Below the pieces are notes generated by a model. The model was not told the DNA's origin, ran no database searches, and worked only from the letters and a program-made list of their open reading frames with translations. From Ephydatia muelleri (Eukaryota; Porifera; Demospongiae; Spongillida; Spongillidae), in NCBI GenBank assembly GCA_013339895.1, contig JABACO010000012.1, forward strand, positions 5,984,748 to 6,048,747: a stretch of 64,000 nucleotides of DNA, read 5' to 3'. The position numbers and the translations under genes are program-made. Position 1 is the first letter of the stretch. Each line of letters opens with the position of its first letter. Positions 1 to 11,035 of the stretch are shown one piece after another.

Positions 1-121
1 TGCATTACATTCCTTAATCGTACCGGTTCTCTGTGCTTATAAATAACTTTACCTCTCCTAGTTGCTTCATTGCAAGAACAGTGTTCCAGCCATTGTAAGT
101 TCTGTAACTACAAGGAGTCAT

Positions 122-177
<56 letters not shown>

Positions 178-246
178 CACACACACAACACATTTCACAC
201 TCACTTTTCACTTTTACACTGACTTTCTTCTGTCTTTGCTACTGTA

Positions 247-923
247 AATTATTTCTCAATCATTGGTCATCTTTAGTTATATGTCAGGACACACAGATAC
301 TCACACACACATCCACACAGACAGACACGCACACACAGTTGTATGGTCGTCACTATGTATATTTAGGTCTGTGCAGTTTTTTGACACGTCTGTGCCTATT
401 CATTTCAACAATCCTATACCATGCATGTGTACTGTATTTCCTCAAAGCATTTTGGTCCTTCCATGCTCCAGCATGGTAATCTTTCTCTGATTATCTACTG
501 TCTATTCATGCATGCATGCAGAACGTGCATGCTGTGTGTTTTGTCTTTTTTATGTTGTTCCCTTCATACTAGATCTAGTCCTCCTGTGGTTAGCTCAAAG
601 GATGCCTTTGTTTACTTAAGCTAAATTACTCAGGGTATGCTTCAAAATGAGTTACATCCATATGTGTGTTGTGGTCTGTGTATGACTTCACCTATGTGTG
701 ACCATTTTGTGTGCTTTCCTTTTGCTGTCCATGCAATTATGTTATGCAGTTCTACAGGTCGTGGCCAACTGCTTGCTTATGGGAAAGCTTTACTACTGTC
801 CTTGAGGATGCTCAATAACACATCTCTGAATGTATGCCACCAAAGACAAACATGACTTATTGCTAACTGTATCTGACTGAGATGTGTTAGAGATTACACA
901 TAGTCAGTCACACATGCACGTTT
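247..923. other. No gene recognised inside the long-TIR element
   Basis: This stretch has only short frames. It holds scattered CA runs (295-340) and no protein motif I recognise. It is presumably the non-coding or eroded 3' side of the minus-strand transposon ORF. Confidence 0.4.
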
Positions 924-1725
924 TTACTGTGGGTGCTTTTGCTTTTTATGAAAATACAGTGCTAGATAGCTTGCATACTTTTTGGGGCATAGTGGGCATT
1001 GAAACCTGTATTCCAACTCTGATTTCTTACTTCTTTTTTGCACCATTAAGATGGTATCACTGTCTTCACCTTGATTAATCTGTCTACCTCTTTTAATATC
1101 TGTACTATACATGCTTGATAGTGTTTGAGTTATGGGTTGGTGGTCCTGGTACATCAAATTCCTCTCTTTCTGTGATATTTACAGTTGGATTGTCAGTATT
1201 TGATTGTTCAGATGGATTTGGTTTAGGGCAAATCTTGTATGCACAATGCACATATTTATCATAAAGATACTGTGCCCTTGTTTGTGTAAGTCCTTTTGGA
1301 AGAATAGTCAGTGGCATTTCTTTGTTGTTGAAAGCATTAACAATATCATCAATCTTGACTCCCTTTTCGAGCAAATTCATTTCCCTACCTTCATCATCTG
1401 TTGTCTGTTTCATCACCACAACTCCTGGATTATCCTTATGAAAAGAAAAAATGTGATACTTGTTTATCCCAACCAATGGAATAAACCATTTTCTTAGGTA
1501 TGCATCCCAGTTGTAAAAGCTACAAAGCTGTGGTACACATGTTACATCTTTTCCACACATTCTGACACATTTCACTAGTTCTTCAAGTGTGTCAATGCTC
1601 TTCTGCACAAGGTAATACTTTTTGAATAACCCAAAATAGGAGTCTGGTCTGAATTCTGTGTGTCCGGGTAGCATGAATTGTGTACCAATCTGATGGTGCT
1701 GACCAGTTATTACACGCCACGCCAT
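924..1725 (-). pseudogene. DUF7869-like transposon protein fragment with C-terminal zinc finger
   Basis: A 206-residue minus-strand frame (1725 to 1105) contains the segment MLPGHTEFRPDSYFGLFKK. It resembles the PGHTKF-x-PD-x-x-FGLLK signature I associate with DUF7869 proteins of invertebrate transposons. A conserved YNWDAYLRKWF segment and an I-KYHIFSF strand follow. An overlapping frame (1157 to 924) ends with a C2H2 zinc finger, CPLCPKKYASYLALYFH then KKQKH. The two frames are probably consecutive parts of one protein separated by a frameshift or a short intron. The N-terminal part is missing, so this is a decayed copy. The DUF assignment is from memory of family motifs; the reaction is unknown (a transposase role is inferred from its position between inverted repeats). 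Confidence 0.5.
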
Positions 1726-1844
1726 GCAGGTACCACATGATTATTTTGTCTTTATTCTGTCCAACACCGTTGTCAGCTTGTAACGTTGCATACGTTTCAC
1801 CCATGCCATGAAGTTTGATGAATGCATGCAATAAACTGTGTGTG

Positions 1845-1963
1845 TGTGTGTGTGTGTGGGGGGAGTGTGTGTAAGTGTATGTGAGTATGTGCCTTACATA
1901 TATGTACAGTAGCAAAGGCGGAAGAAAGTCAATGTTAAAGTGAAAAGTCAGTGTGCATGTGTG

Positions 1964-2035
<72 letters not shown>

Positions 2036-2336
2036 ATGTGTGTGACTCCTAAGATAGAGAAGTTACAAATGGCTGGTCATAAGGGAACACTGTGTTCATA
2101 AGCTTGCAATGAACCAGGTAATATTTATAAGCACAGAGAACCAGGAACAAGGAATACAATGTGTATGCACGTATAGAGAAATAGCTCCCAGGAGCATTCA
2201 CAGCTTGTGGATTGAAAACTACATATAGGTCTATAAATGGCTAATGACGACTATACAACTGGGTGCAGTGTGTATGGGTGTGAATGTGTGTGTGAGTGTG
2301 TGTGTGTGTGTGTATGTGTGTGTGTGTGTGCGTGTA
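1845..2336. repeat. TG microsatellites
   Basis: Three (TG)n runs occur at about 1841-1878, 1963-2044 and 2278-2336. The middle one mirrors the CA run at 122-190 as part of the terminal repeat. The third lies outside the element. Confidence 0.9.
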
Positions 2337-2351
2337 GCAGGTCTGTAAACA

Positions 2352-2390
2352 GGGGCGTATCCAGGATTTCAGCGAGGGGGTGCTTAAGGT
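2352..2390 (+). mobile_element. Solo hAT-type terminus
   Basis: CAGGGGCGTATCCAGGATTT matches the hAT-like terminal motif CAGGGGCGGATCCAGG seen elsewhere in this window (21963, 44826, 46095 on the other strand). No matching right end was found before 4900, so the boundaries of this element are unknown. Confidence 0.45.
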
Positions 2391-2719
2391 TAGGCCCCAT
2401 ACGAAAAGTAGTATGACATGATTTTCATCTCTTAAGTCAAATTAATTCGGCCGTAATGAGGCTAAGCAGCACTCATATCAAATCCTTATAAAAACAAACC
2501 TAACTTCAAAACGAATTGGACTTAAGAGTTCAAACATTCCATATATAAAGCTATTATAATGAGCTATCTATTCAACAAAAATGAGCTCTTAAGTCGAACT
2601 ATTTGTTGAGTTGTAAGCCAAAAACCTTAGCCTAAGGATACCTTAATGTTTTGACCCTGAAAATTCAGTCTCAGATTGGAATTCCGACATTTTTAGTGAT
2701 CCAAACTCAAAAGTTAAAT

Positions 2720-4495
2720 GTCTGCTACACTGCTGGAGACTTGAGAGATACAACGGATCTGTGATATGCGCAGTGGAGAATTGGCAACATGAGCCTTTTA
2801 TCTCATTAAGAGAAGCAGCTAGACAACAAGCACCTTGGAACCATTTTGTGACCAATGCTTGCAAGTGCACAACTGGCTGCCTCAATTGCAAATGCCACTG
2901 TGTACGAAAAAATATTAGCTGCAGCACCTACTGCCACAAGTCTGCACCATGTTCCAACTGTACAAGGTATTTGTTTTTGTTTAAATCAATCAAACTGCAC
3001 TACCATTGTTTTCAGCCGTGTGACTGGCAATAGTATTGAAGTTACTGCGACACCTTGTCATATTGATTTCAATGCTTGGAGCAAATTTTGTGACGATGTT
3101 GAAGGTAAGTAGTGTACATGCTGCATTAAATGTATGTCATTCAATATCTCACTGCTCTGAATGTGATGATAAAAAATGACTTTTCAGGTAGTAAGGAACT
3201 AAAAGATCAACTGATTTCATCACCAATTTTGCGATTATGGCAATCAGGAAGTAGAATGATATATAACAGCAGCTGCAGAGAGGATGAAGAAATAGATGTA
3301 AGCATCATGAACTGTTGTATTATGTGTGTTAATTGATAACACAGAACCAACCTTCACCCATGCAGCTTTCAGAATATTTGCATGACCCAACAGAATATGG
3401 ACTTCATATTAACACTCATGTATCACTTTGGCTTCATTCTCGCAGTTATGACAACAAGCCATTACTTGTGCAAGCCTTTGGATTTGTCATAGTTACTGAG
3501 GAGATACCCAAGGCTGCTACTTGCAGTGTGGTTCATTACTGCGGTACTGGAATATGCACATGAGGCCTACTCCTGCCTCTGTTGTAAACTTGTTCACAAA
3601 TGAATACCTCTATCTTCATTATTCTGATGTGGACAATCTATGTGAATAGGTTCTTAATGCAAGAGAGGAACATGCTATGTTTGGGCAATCTGCTGTTGAG
3701 CATCATGAGGAGTCTGAGTTTGAGGGTACAGTGACCAAGCACAAAGGTAGTTCAAGCATGTCAAAGCTCTGGATAAAATTTGGTGAAGTTCAGTTGTATG
3801 AAGCAGACAGGTACAATTTGTCGAATATAATTAAAATAATGATTGCTCTTCAATTTTTTTGTTCAGAGCTATTCTTGAAAGCAACCATTCCTGGCTGAAT
3901 GACAACATCATCAATGCTACTCAATGCCTCCTTAAAAGCAAGTATGGTACACCTGGTCTCCAGAACACACTACTAACTACAGCACACCAGGGTTGTGTTG
4001 TAGGTGGAGAGGAATTTGTTCAAGTTCTGAATTCTGGTGGAAACCATTGGCTAGCCATCTCTACTATCGGTTGTCCCTATTCAACAGTCAACATTTATGA
4101 CAGCATGTGTTGCACTATACCGGATTCAACACAAAAGCAGATATGTGCACTACTTGATTGAAATGACTGCGGTCTTTATGCATTGGCATTATGCGCAGCT
4201 CTCTGTGCTGGAGATGAACCACAACATATTACATTTTCTAAGACAACATTTGTTGCAGTGCTTTACACGAAATGAAATGGAACTGTTTCCTGGCGAGAAG
4301 GTGACAAGAAAGAAGAGAGTAAAGGAGACAGTGATGCTTGAAATAATCTGCACATGTCGGAGCATAGAGGATGGTAACATGGTTGAATGTGAAGTTTGCA
4401 AGGAATGGTTCCTTCAAGGGTGTTTAACAGTCCCTCAAAGTGTTTGGAAAAAACCTTCAGCACCATGGATGTGTCATTCATGCGAGAAAAAGTAG
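2720..4495 (+). pseudogene. Transposon ORF: CXC-type Cys-rich region, C48/Ulp1-like protease, PHD finger (disrupted)
   Basis: Three coding blocks lie in order on the plus strand. At 2842-2970 a Cys-rich stretch (CKCTTGCLNCKCHC, then CSTYCHKSAPCSNC) resembles the tesmin/CXC pattern. At 3868-4160 the frame reads NHSWLNDNIINATQCLLK and later NHWLAISTIGC, typical of the His-containing strand of C48 (Ulp1-like) cysteine proteases. The expected NDCGLYALALCAAL catalytic-Cys block follows immediately but is separated by an in-frame TGA at 4159. A second stop interrupts it near 4277. At 4339-4492 there is a PHD finger, CTCRSIEDGNMVECEVCKEW, ending WMCHSCEKK. Introns may separate the blocks (a GTAAGT donor at 3104). 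In-frame stops suggest an inactive copy. Ulp1-plus-PHD ORFs are known cargo of invertebrate DNA transposons, but the superfamily is not identified here. Confidence 0.6.
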
Positions 4496-4770
4496 AAACA
4501 ATTCACATAGTTGTATGTATTCAAAAGTGATTGTCATTGGCTTTCTGATCAGCTGTTTTGTGTGTGTGTGTGTGTGGCTTGTATTGCTGCTGTTACTGTC
4601 GGTATTATTTGTAATAATTACCTTGCATATGGGTATTGCTATCTACGAGGTTAATATGGGGCATTGACAAGTTATATTAATTGTACCTGTATAGACTTGT
4701 GAGCCAATTTGCATTATATCTCATTTGTATCGTATATATGTACATAAACAAACAAATGTTCTGAATCCGG

Positions 4771-4925
4771 TCGACCCGCTTTAAAGCGGGTCAGTTTTGC
4801 ATATGAGTTGTAAATCCGGTTGACCGGTTTTAAAGCCAGTTGACCGGCTTGAAAGCGCGGGTCAACCGGCTTTAAAGGGGGCGACCGGCTTTAAAGCGGG
4901 TCGGGTTTTAAATCGGGCCGTAACA
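4771..4925. repeat. Short palindromic array, GTCRACCCGCTTTAAAGCGGGTC type
   Basis: Five to six degenerate units alternate CCGGTTGACCGG, CTTTAAAG and GCGGGTC motifs. Each is a near palindrome centred on TTTAAA. No reading frame is kept. A comparable array built on GGTAC palindromes occurs at 34270-34440. Confidence 0.6.
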
Positions 4926-4937
4926 TATATATCATTT

Positions 4938-7612
4938 GGACAGTTAACGCGCGAAAATTGCCCGAAAATGTTATAAAAATGCATCCCGTTTGAATCGCTA
5001 TAACTTCCCAACGGTTTATGCTATCGACGTTCTATTTGCAGCACTTCATACTACACCGTTCCACTACGGGGAAACATATTTTGGCGCTTTGCACCAGTTC
5101 CATGCTAATGCTACGAGGTCCGATACACAATGGGGTTCAAAACCGCCACATCTTCAGGTAGGAGCATTCAAATCGCTTCAAATTCAGTACGTACGTGCAG
5201 GGGTCCTGTTGCTATTGATGTGTTCAGTTCGTTAATTTTTACTCTATCCGTCACGGAGATACAGCTGTGCAAAGTTAATGCACATTTCCCGCTCGATTGC
5301 ACCATTATGCATGCAATCCGTGTTCCATTCTCCCAATCCACAATAAATTTTGATAACTTCTTTGTTCCGCCCATTTCTCCCTTAAACTAAACTAGCCGTT
5401 CCCAACTGTTTTTGTCTCACGCAGGCAGTGAGTTTATGCGGGAAAATTAAAAGAAGAAGAAGACTGCTCAGTTTGCCAGACGATCGTACCAAATTAACGG
5501 ATCCGAGTGAATGGTTGCAGTATAATCAGTTTTTATCTTGCGCCTCCCACGTCGCCGGCAGTATTCAAAACGGCACGCGTAAGGCTATTTGCTACACACT
5601 CACATCATCCTCTAGTCTTGTAATAAAGCTTTCCTATTTGCCATCATCTTGCTAAAATCATCTTCTTATATCTGCCACGGCCACTCGGCTACGATTTCGG
5701 TCTCACACAACTTTCAGCTCACACATAGTACATGAACTCATGCTGGCTCCCACTTGTGCACACACTGGCATTGTTGCCTACATGGCCCTGTACACTATCG
5801 TATGTCGTATTTTCTTACACACACTACACACAATACACACCCTCATGTACAGCGTACTTGCACACACCAGTTATACATGTGGCAAAAAATACACCTGTCC
5901 GATGATGATACAAACACTCTCACTCACAAACATTATTGTCACATGCACATGTATTCTATTCAATTCAACTGATTGGATTTCGATTTGTGTACCAAGCTTG
6001 CATAACACACACATGCATACACACACACATGACATACACACACAGACACACTAATGCACACACACACACACACACACAAACGCACACACAGACACACACA
6101 TGACATACACACAGATGCATACAAACACACACACACAGATACAGACACACACACATGGACACACAAAACACACATATGACAAACACACACACACACACAT
6201 GAAAATACACACTAGCACACAGACACATGCACACACACACGCATGAAATACACACTAGCACACACAGGCACACACACACACACAGTCACACACAGAATAC
6301 ACAGGCACACACGAAATACACAGACACACACACGAGACAGTCACACAAAACACACACACAGGAACATACACACACGACAGACAGATACACACGGCAGACA
6401 TACACACAGACATACACACAGACACACACACAAGCACACACACGAAATATATAGACACTCACGAAATACACAGACACACACATGCACACAGACGCACACA
6501 GATACACACACGACAGCACACATGCACAGACACAGGCACACACAGATACACACATACATACACAGATACACATACGTCTGTGCATGTGTGTGTCTGTGCA
6601 TGTGTGTGTCTGTGCATGTGTGTGTCTGTGCATGTGTGTGTCTGTGCATGTGTGTGTCTGTGCATGTGTCTGTCGTGTGTCTGTGCATGTTTGTGTCTGT
6701 GAATTTCATGTGTGGGAGTCTGTGTCCATGTGTGTGTCTGTGCATGTCTGTGTGTATGTCATGTGTGTGTGTCTGTGTATTTCATGTGTGTGTCTGTGCA
6801 TGTCTATGTGTGTCTGTGTCTGTGTATGTGTCTGTCGTGTGAGTGTGTGTGCTTGTGTGGGTCTGTGCGTGCCTGTGTGTGTCTGTGTGTGTATGTGTCT
6901 GTGTGTGTGTCTGTGTGTCTGTGTGTCTGTGTGTGTCTGTGTGTGTCTGTGTGTGTCTGTGTGTGTCTGTGTATGTGTGTGTGTGTGTCTGTGTGTGTGT
7001 CTATGTGTATTTCATGTGTACCTGTGTGTCTATGCCTGTGTCCGTATGTGTGTGTTTGTGTGTGTATGTCATGTGTGTGTTTGTGTGTCTGTGTATCTGT
7101 ATGTTGTGTGTGTGCCTGTGTAGCATTATTGCGTGTGTATTGCCACATTTATACAGTGGTGTGTGTGTTATGCAAGTGTGCAATATATGTGTACATTTAG
7201 AGTACCAGATGGGGACACAATGAATGGAACACGGGTTGCATGCAATAATGGACCAGGTGCAATCGAGCGGGAAATGTGCATTAACTTTGCACAGCTGTAT
7301 CTCCGTGACGGATAGAGTAAAAATTAACGAACTGAACACATCAATAGCAACAGAACCCCTGTAGGTAAGTACTGAATTCGAAGCGATTTGAATTCTCCTA
7401 GCTGAAGATGTGGCGGTTTTAAACTCCATGGGGTATCGGACCTTGTAGCATCAGCAAGGAACTGGTGCAAGGCCCCACAATACGTTTCCCCGTTGTGAAA
7501 TGGTGTAGTATAAAGTGTTGAAAACAAGGGGTCGATAGCATTAACCGTTGGGAAGTTATAGTGATTCAAACGCGATGCAATTTTATTATATCCGTGGGGC
7601 AATTTTCATCCC
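4938..7612. mobile_element. Foldback element, GGGACAGTTTC family, with inverted ~430 bp arms
   Basis: The left arm (about 4938-5375) is an inverted copy of the right arm (about 7203-7612). Matching landmarks, in order from the ends, are ATTGCCC, GAATCGCTATAACTTCCCA, CGATACRMAATGG, ACGGAGATACAGCTGTGCAA and CATTTCCCGCTCGATTGCA. Inverted similarity continues inward: CTTGCACACACCAGTTATAC near 5865 mirrors 7140-7185, followed by the CA/TG tract. About 600 bp (5376-5850) has no partner in the right arm and is an insertion or an arm-specific segment. No transposase is encoded. Other copies are at 33580-33715, 41807-42855, 42566-42830 and 43930-44515. Confidence 0.75.
6002..7125. repeat. Inverted (CA)n/(TG)n tract, centre near 6573
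   Basis: CA-rich sequence with interspersed GA and TA steps runs from 6002 to about 6570. It switches abruptly to TG-rich sequence from about 6575 to 7125. The two halves are mutually complementary, so the tract can fold into a long hairpin. Translated frames (HTHTH, VCVCV) are artefacts of the repeat. It lies at the centre of the foldback element. Confidence 0.85.
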
Positions 7613-9979
7613 ATTATTATAATTTTTTGCCAGTTACAATGTTTAACGATAGGAATAATTGTAATTATAATGAGCGATTCGATAAATCTGTATAGATTAA
7701 AGGATGCAATGATAAAGAATTCCCCCTGTGGACTATACACTCTTTCGCAGGCAACGTTAGCAGCGCAATATTGTGCCGCAGTGTATAATGCCATTATTTT
7801 TTTATCTTACCATTAGCGTTTTGGTAGCAGCAACACATTGTTCAAAGGAAAAGTTTATTTGCTTGTCAAATTCCCCGAAGCTGATTACAAAGAAACGTTT
7901 TCTCGATATGCTATACCGCAATAATTGCCAACATCCTCGATACTGAAAAATTATACTAATTAAAAATTCTTAGTTCATGACCACGGCATCGGGTAATTGA
8001 AGCCGTGATCATGAAGAACTTAACTCCACCAGGAAACTTATTTAATTCTGAGCTTCCTTGCACACTTATGTGAACCTCATTTATATGTAAACCACCTGTG
8101 GACGTTACATTCCAAGCAATCGTTATGTTATCAGTTATCAATGTAGGCCAATATGTCAGTCTCCAGTCTGATTGTTACTTTAAACACTTATCTTATAAGC
8201 CATTTTGCTTACTGTTGTTTTGCCTGGTAAGAAATTTATTGTAGTTTCTGTCATTTTGTTTCTTTTTAATATACTATTGGTAGTAATTAATATTGCCATG
8301 GGTGTAGCATTGTTAATTTATTGACATTGGCTCCTAATGCACATACTAAACTATTTATTTTTATTACCAGTATCCATTCTTCTGGTGACTATTAATTAAA
8401 CTTATGTCCCATCTGATTTCACTGTACAGTGCAGCTACCATTAAATGACCTGAGCCATCTAGACAAAATGCTGCAAAATAAAAAGAAGCGTTCCGTGTTC
8501 TCAACACGGACATAACTGACTACTATGCTACACTAACACTGCTGCATGACATTGAGGACACGTGACACAAATCAGGGACCTTCAATATAGAATGGATCCT
8601 CAACGCACTCCTTAAAAAGGTAGCGCATTTGTATACCTCCATATATTGTACATTTACTGCACAAACGATATCCATGAAACCAGTCATTGCAATAATCACA
8701 CCCAATTACATTTATCATTGTAATCATAAGGCTCTATGTATAGTTGTGAGATTTCCTCTTCTCTCCCTGTTAGAAAGAGTGTGTTACATAGTTACAAGCT
8801 GATGTCATCACTGCGCAATGACTGATGAGCAGGGACACGCATCTCTACATGTCTGACCCTTAAACCCTAGCTCATGTGACTTGTAATCAGACGATTCTGT
8901 AGATATATAAGGATCTATATTTTTGTATTTGGGTGCGTGCGTGTGCAGTTGCTATTGCCGCATCAATCTTTAAGCCACGAGTTACAAGTGCATTAAAATG
9001 CACACCAATACAACTTAAAGTAAATGCATGTAATTTTTGCACACTTTCAATTATATACGCTTCTCACTTGCAAATCACCAATTGATTCTTTCCGATTCAA
9101 TCACCCATTATGTGCGCAGGTCTAGGTTTGTACGGTGTGTATGTGTGTACAGATGCATGTGTATATGTATGTTCAGGAGTATATGTGCATGTGCATGCGT
9201 GTGCAGTGTATTTTGTGTACAGTATGGCCATACAACTAAATGGATTAGACTATCTCTGATACATGTGTGTGTACAGGTGTATAAGGTGTATGTGCGTGTG
9301 TTGTGTGTAGGGACCACACAATGATGCAGCCATCCTCCTTGCGGTGTAAAATACCCTAATGAAACTCAAGGCGTTTCTGCACTAACAACCACAATCCTGA
9401 TCGAATCCGATTTGGGGTGAGTCCCGCAATGGGCGTTTCGTATTATTTAATTAAATTACTGACCACAATGGTTTGCAAATTTGCAATTTTGCTAGTGCGG
9501 AAACGCCTTTACATGTATAGCTCAATATACATGTATTGCACACTACCGCGCGCGTACGTACTCGTACACTCAACTTCATTCCACTCTAACAGAGCTATAA
9601 AAAAAACACACTGAACAACATTATAGGTAGTAAGTACTATTTGTCTGCTTCAATTTTCTGCTTTCAAATTTTGCTCTTGGGGGAGAAAGAGTCTTTGTTA
9701 GTGAATAGGTTTTCTAAAGGTAACCACTTTCGACGCTGCAGTGGTAACAGACACAACTTCAATAAGCAATGTGACTTGGGCCATAAATAGAACAATAGTT
9801 CCATTTTATTGAACGGCTCTCAAGTATCAGTGGTTGTCAAGGCTCGTTGCTAGGGCGTTACATTATCATTTCAATATTACGGAGGTTAATGGCTAACAGA
9901 CCATAATTTCAACGGCAGTAGGGACTACCTCACTGCTCTTTCAGTTCACGGTGTTCGGAAACTGAGAAGCTATAGAATT
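7613..9979. other. No gene recognised
   Basis: AT-rich sequence with only short frames. Visible structures are a hairpin at about 7973-8013 (GTTCATGACCACGGC and its near complement), a short hairpin at 8489-8508 (TCCGTGTT with a 3-nt loop) and a GT-rich stretch at 9125-9310. A TATAAAAAA sequence at 9596 is a possible promoter element for the downstream receptor gene, but it lies ~380 bp from the start codon. Confidence 0.5.
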
Positions 9980-11035
9980 ATGTATGAACTTAATACTGGA
10001 ACCGATGACGACAACCAACCCAACGAAAGCAACTGCAGTGTCCCAGAGAACAAGGGTATTCTAACTACCGGTGCTAGCGTTTGTGGTGTCTCGATTATAG
10101 CATGTGTGGTGCCCATCATCCTCGTCGTCACCTTAAAGCTGCACCGGCAGTTCACTTATCGCGCGGCATTATATCAGGTTGTGGCAGCATTGCTGTTTGT
10201 GCTCGCTCTACTATTGGACACTATATTCGCAATGATGATGGGCTCCAACAACCATTCATTTCAATCACCTTGCAAGTTTGCTGCCTTTATGATTCAGTTC
10301 TTTTTATGGCTTAAGCTTTTATTTGTATCGTTGATAGTTGTTCATTTGTTTATGTTTGCTATCGTCTACAAGAACATCAGAAGGTTTGAAATTATCTACG
10401 TTTGCTCATCGATTGTGATTTCTTTGGTAATTGCTTCAGTTCCATTCATCACAAACACGTATGGGCTTGCTGGATCGTGGTGTTGGATAACGAACTGGAA
10501 AAACGACTGCCCCTCACAAGTCTTGATGGATGGGGTCATTGAGCAATTTTCGACATTGTATGGCCCAGGTTTTGTATTGCTCAGTACTGATTCTGTAGTG
10601 GCAATCGCCATAGTTCTTGTATTAGCTGCTAGAATACGCAGACGGAAGATAGGTGAAATGAGCAGTACGCCTGGGTACCAACACAGTGAGGCGCTGAAAC
10701 AGATGGTACCTTTATTGGCGTATCCAATTTTATTTTTCTTTCTTTTCTTACCTGCCTTTGCTAACAGAATATATGGTGCTACACCTCACCGACCAAATAC
10801 TGCACTCATGTTCCTTGCGGTTTTTTGTATTGCATCTTGGGGCTGGGTTGCTGGATTGACCCTAATGGTGCATATTGGTGTCCTCCTGTGGTCTCGAAGA
10901 AGAAAACTCAAACAAAGTGGGAAGTATGGTGCAACAGAAGAGGTCGACGTCTATGCCACCATGGGAGCACTATCAACCAGCAATCCTACATTATCAACAT
11001 CAAGAACACATTTCATTCTTCCAGAGGAGAGTTAA
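9980..11035 (+). CDS. Seven-transmembrane receptor, cAMP-receptor/secretin-like, intronless
   Basis: A single intact exon of 351 codons. The N-terminus is short and extracellular with two N-glycosylation sequons (Asn15, Asn18). Seven hydrophobic segments fall at about residues 30-52, 60-84, 100-130, 137-158, 191-218, 240-262 and 273-303. Cys98 before TM3 and Cys168 in the second extracellular loop (segment GSWCWI) are placed to form the usual loop disulfide. A Trp-Cys-Trp in that loop is typical of the cAMP-receptor-like (class E) and related class B groups. A basic RIRRRK motif follows TM5, and the intracellular tail is Ser/Thr-rich (about 50 residues). The first ATG of the frame is used. 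It should be a plasma-membrane G-protein-coupled receptor; the ligand is unknown. No frame damage is seen, unlike most of this window. No clear AATAAA follows within 250 bp. Confidence 0.85.
   Translation: MYELNTGTDDDNQPNESNCSVPENKGILTTGASVCGVSIIACVVPIILVVTLKLHRQFTYRAALYQVVAALLFVLALLLDTIFAMMMGSNNHSFQSPCKFAAFMIQFFLWLKLLFVSLIVVHLFMFAIVYKNIRRFEIIYVCSSIVISLVIASVPFITNTYGLAGSWCWITNWKNDCPSQVLMDGVIEQFSTLYGPGFVLLSTDSVVAIAIVLVLAARIRRRKIGEMSSTPGYQHSEALKQMVPLLAYPILFFFLFLPAFANRIYGATPHRPNTALMFLAVFCIASWGWVAGLTLMVHIGVLLWSRRRKLKQSGKYGATEEVDVYATMGALSTSNPTLSTSRTHFILPEES

Larger units (their letters stand above)
1..2160. mobile_element. Long-TIR DNA transposon, left end may lie outside the window
   Basis: The first ~246 bases are an imperfect inverted copy of about 1905-2160. 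Shared blocks include GGTTCTCTGTGCTTATAAAT near 25 and its reverse complement near 2130, and the block CTGACTTTC near 220 mirrored near 1930. Both arms carry a CA/TG microsatellite at the matching place (122-190 as CA, 1968-2035 as TG), so the microsatellite is part of the terminal repeat. Between the arms lies a minus-strand transposon ORF (924-1725). Terminal inverted repeats around such an ORF indicate a DNA transposon. The superfamily is not resolved because target-site duplications cannot be defined at the window edge. Confidence 0.7.

Noticed and set aside
120-479. HTHTHT and VCVCVC frames over CA/TG runs (also near 6000-7200, 22400-23130, 55170-55460)
   Set aside because: They are translations of dinucleotide repeats with no start context or non-repetitive core.
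4097-4495. A 132-residue protein starting at 4097
   Set aside because: Only its C-terminal PHD part is meaningful. The first part is an out-of-frame reading of the Ulp1-like protease.
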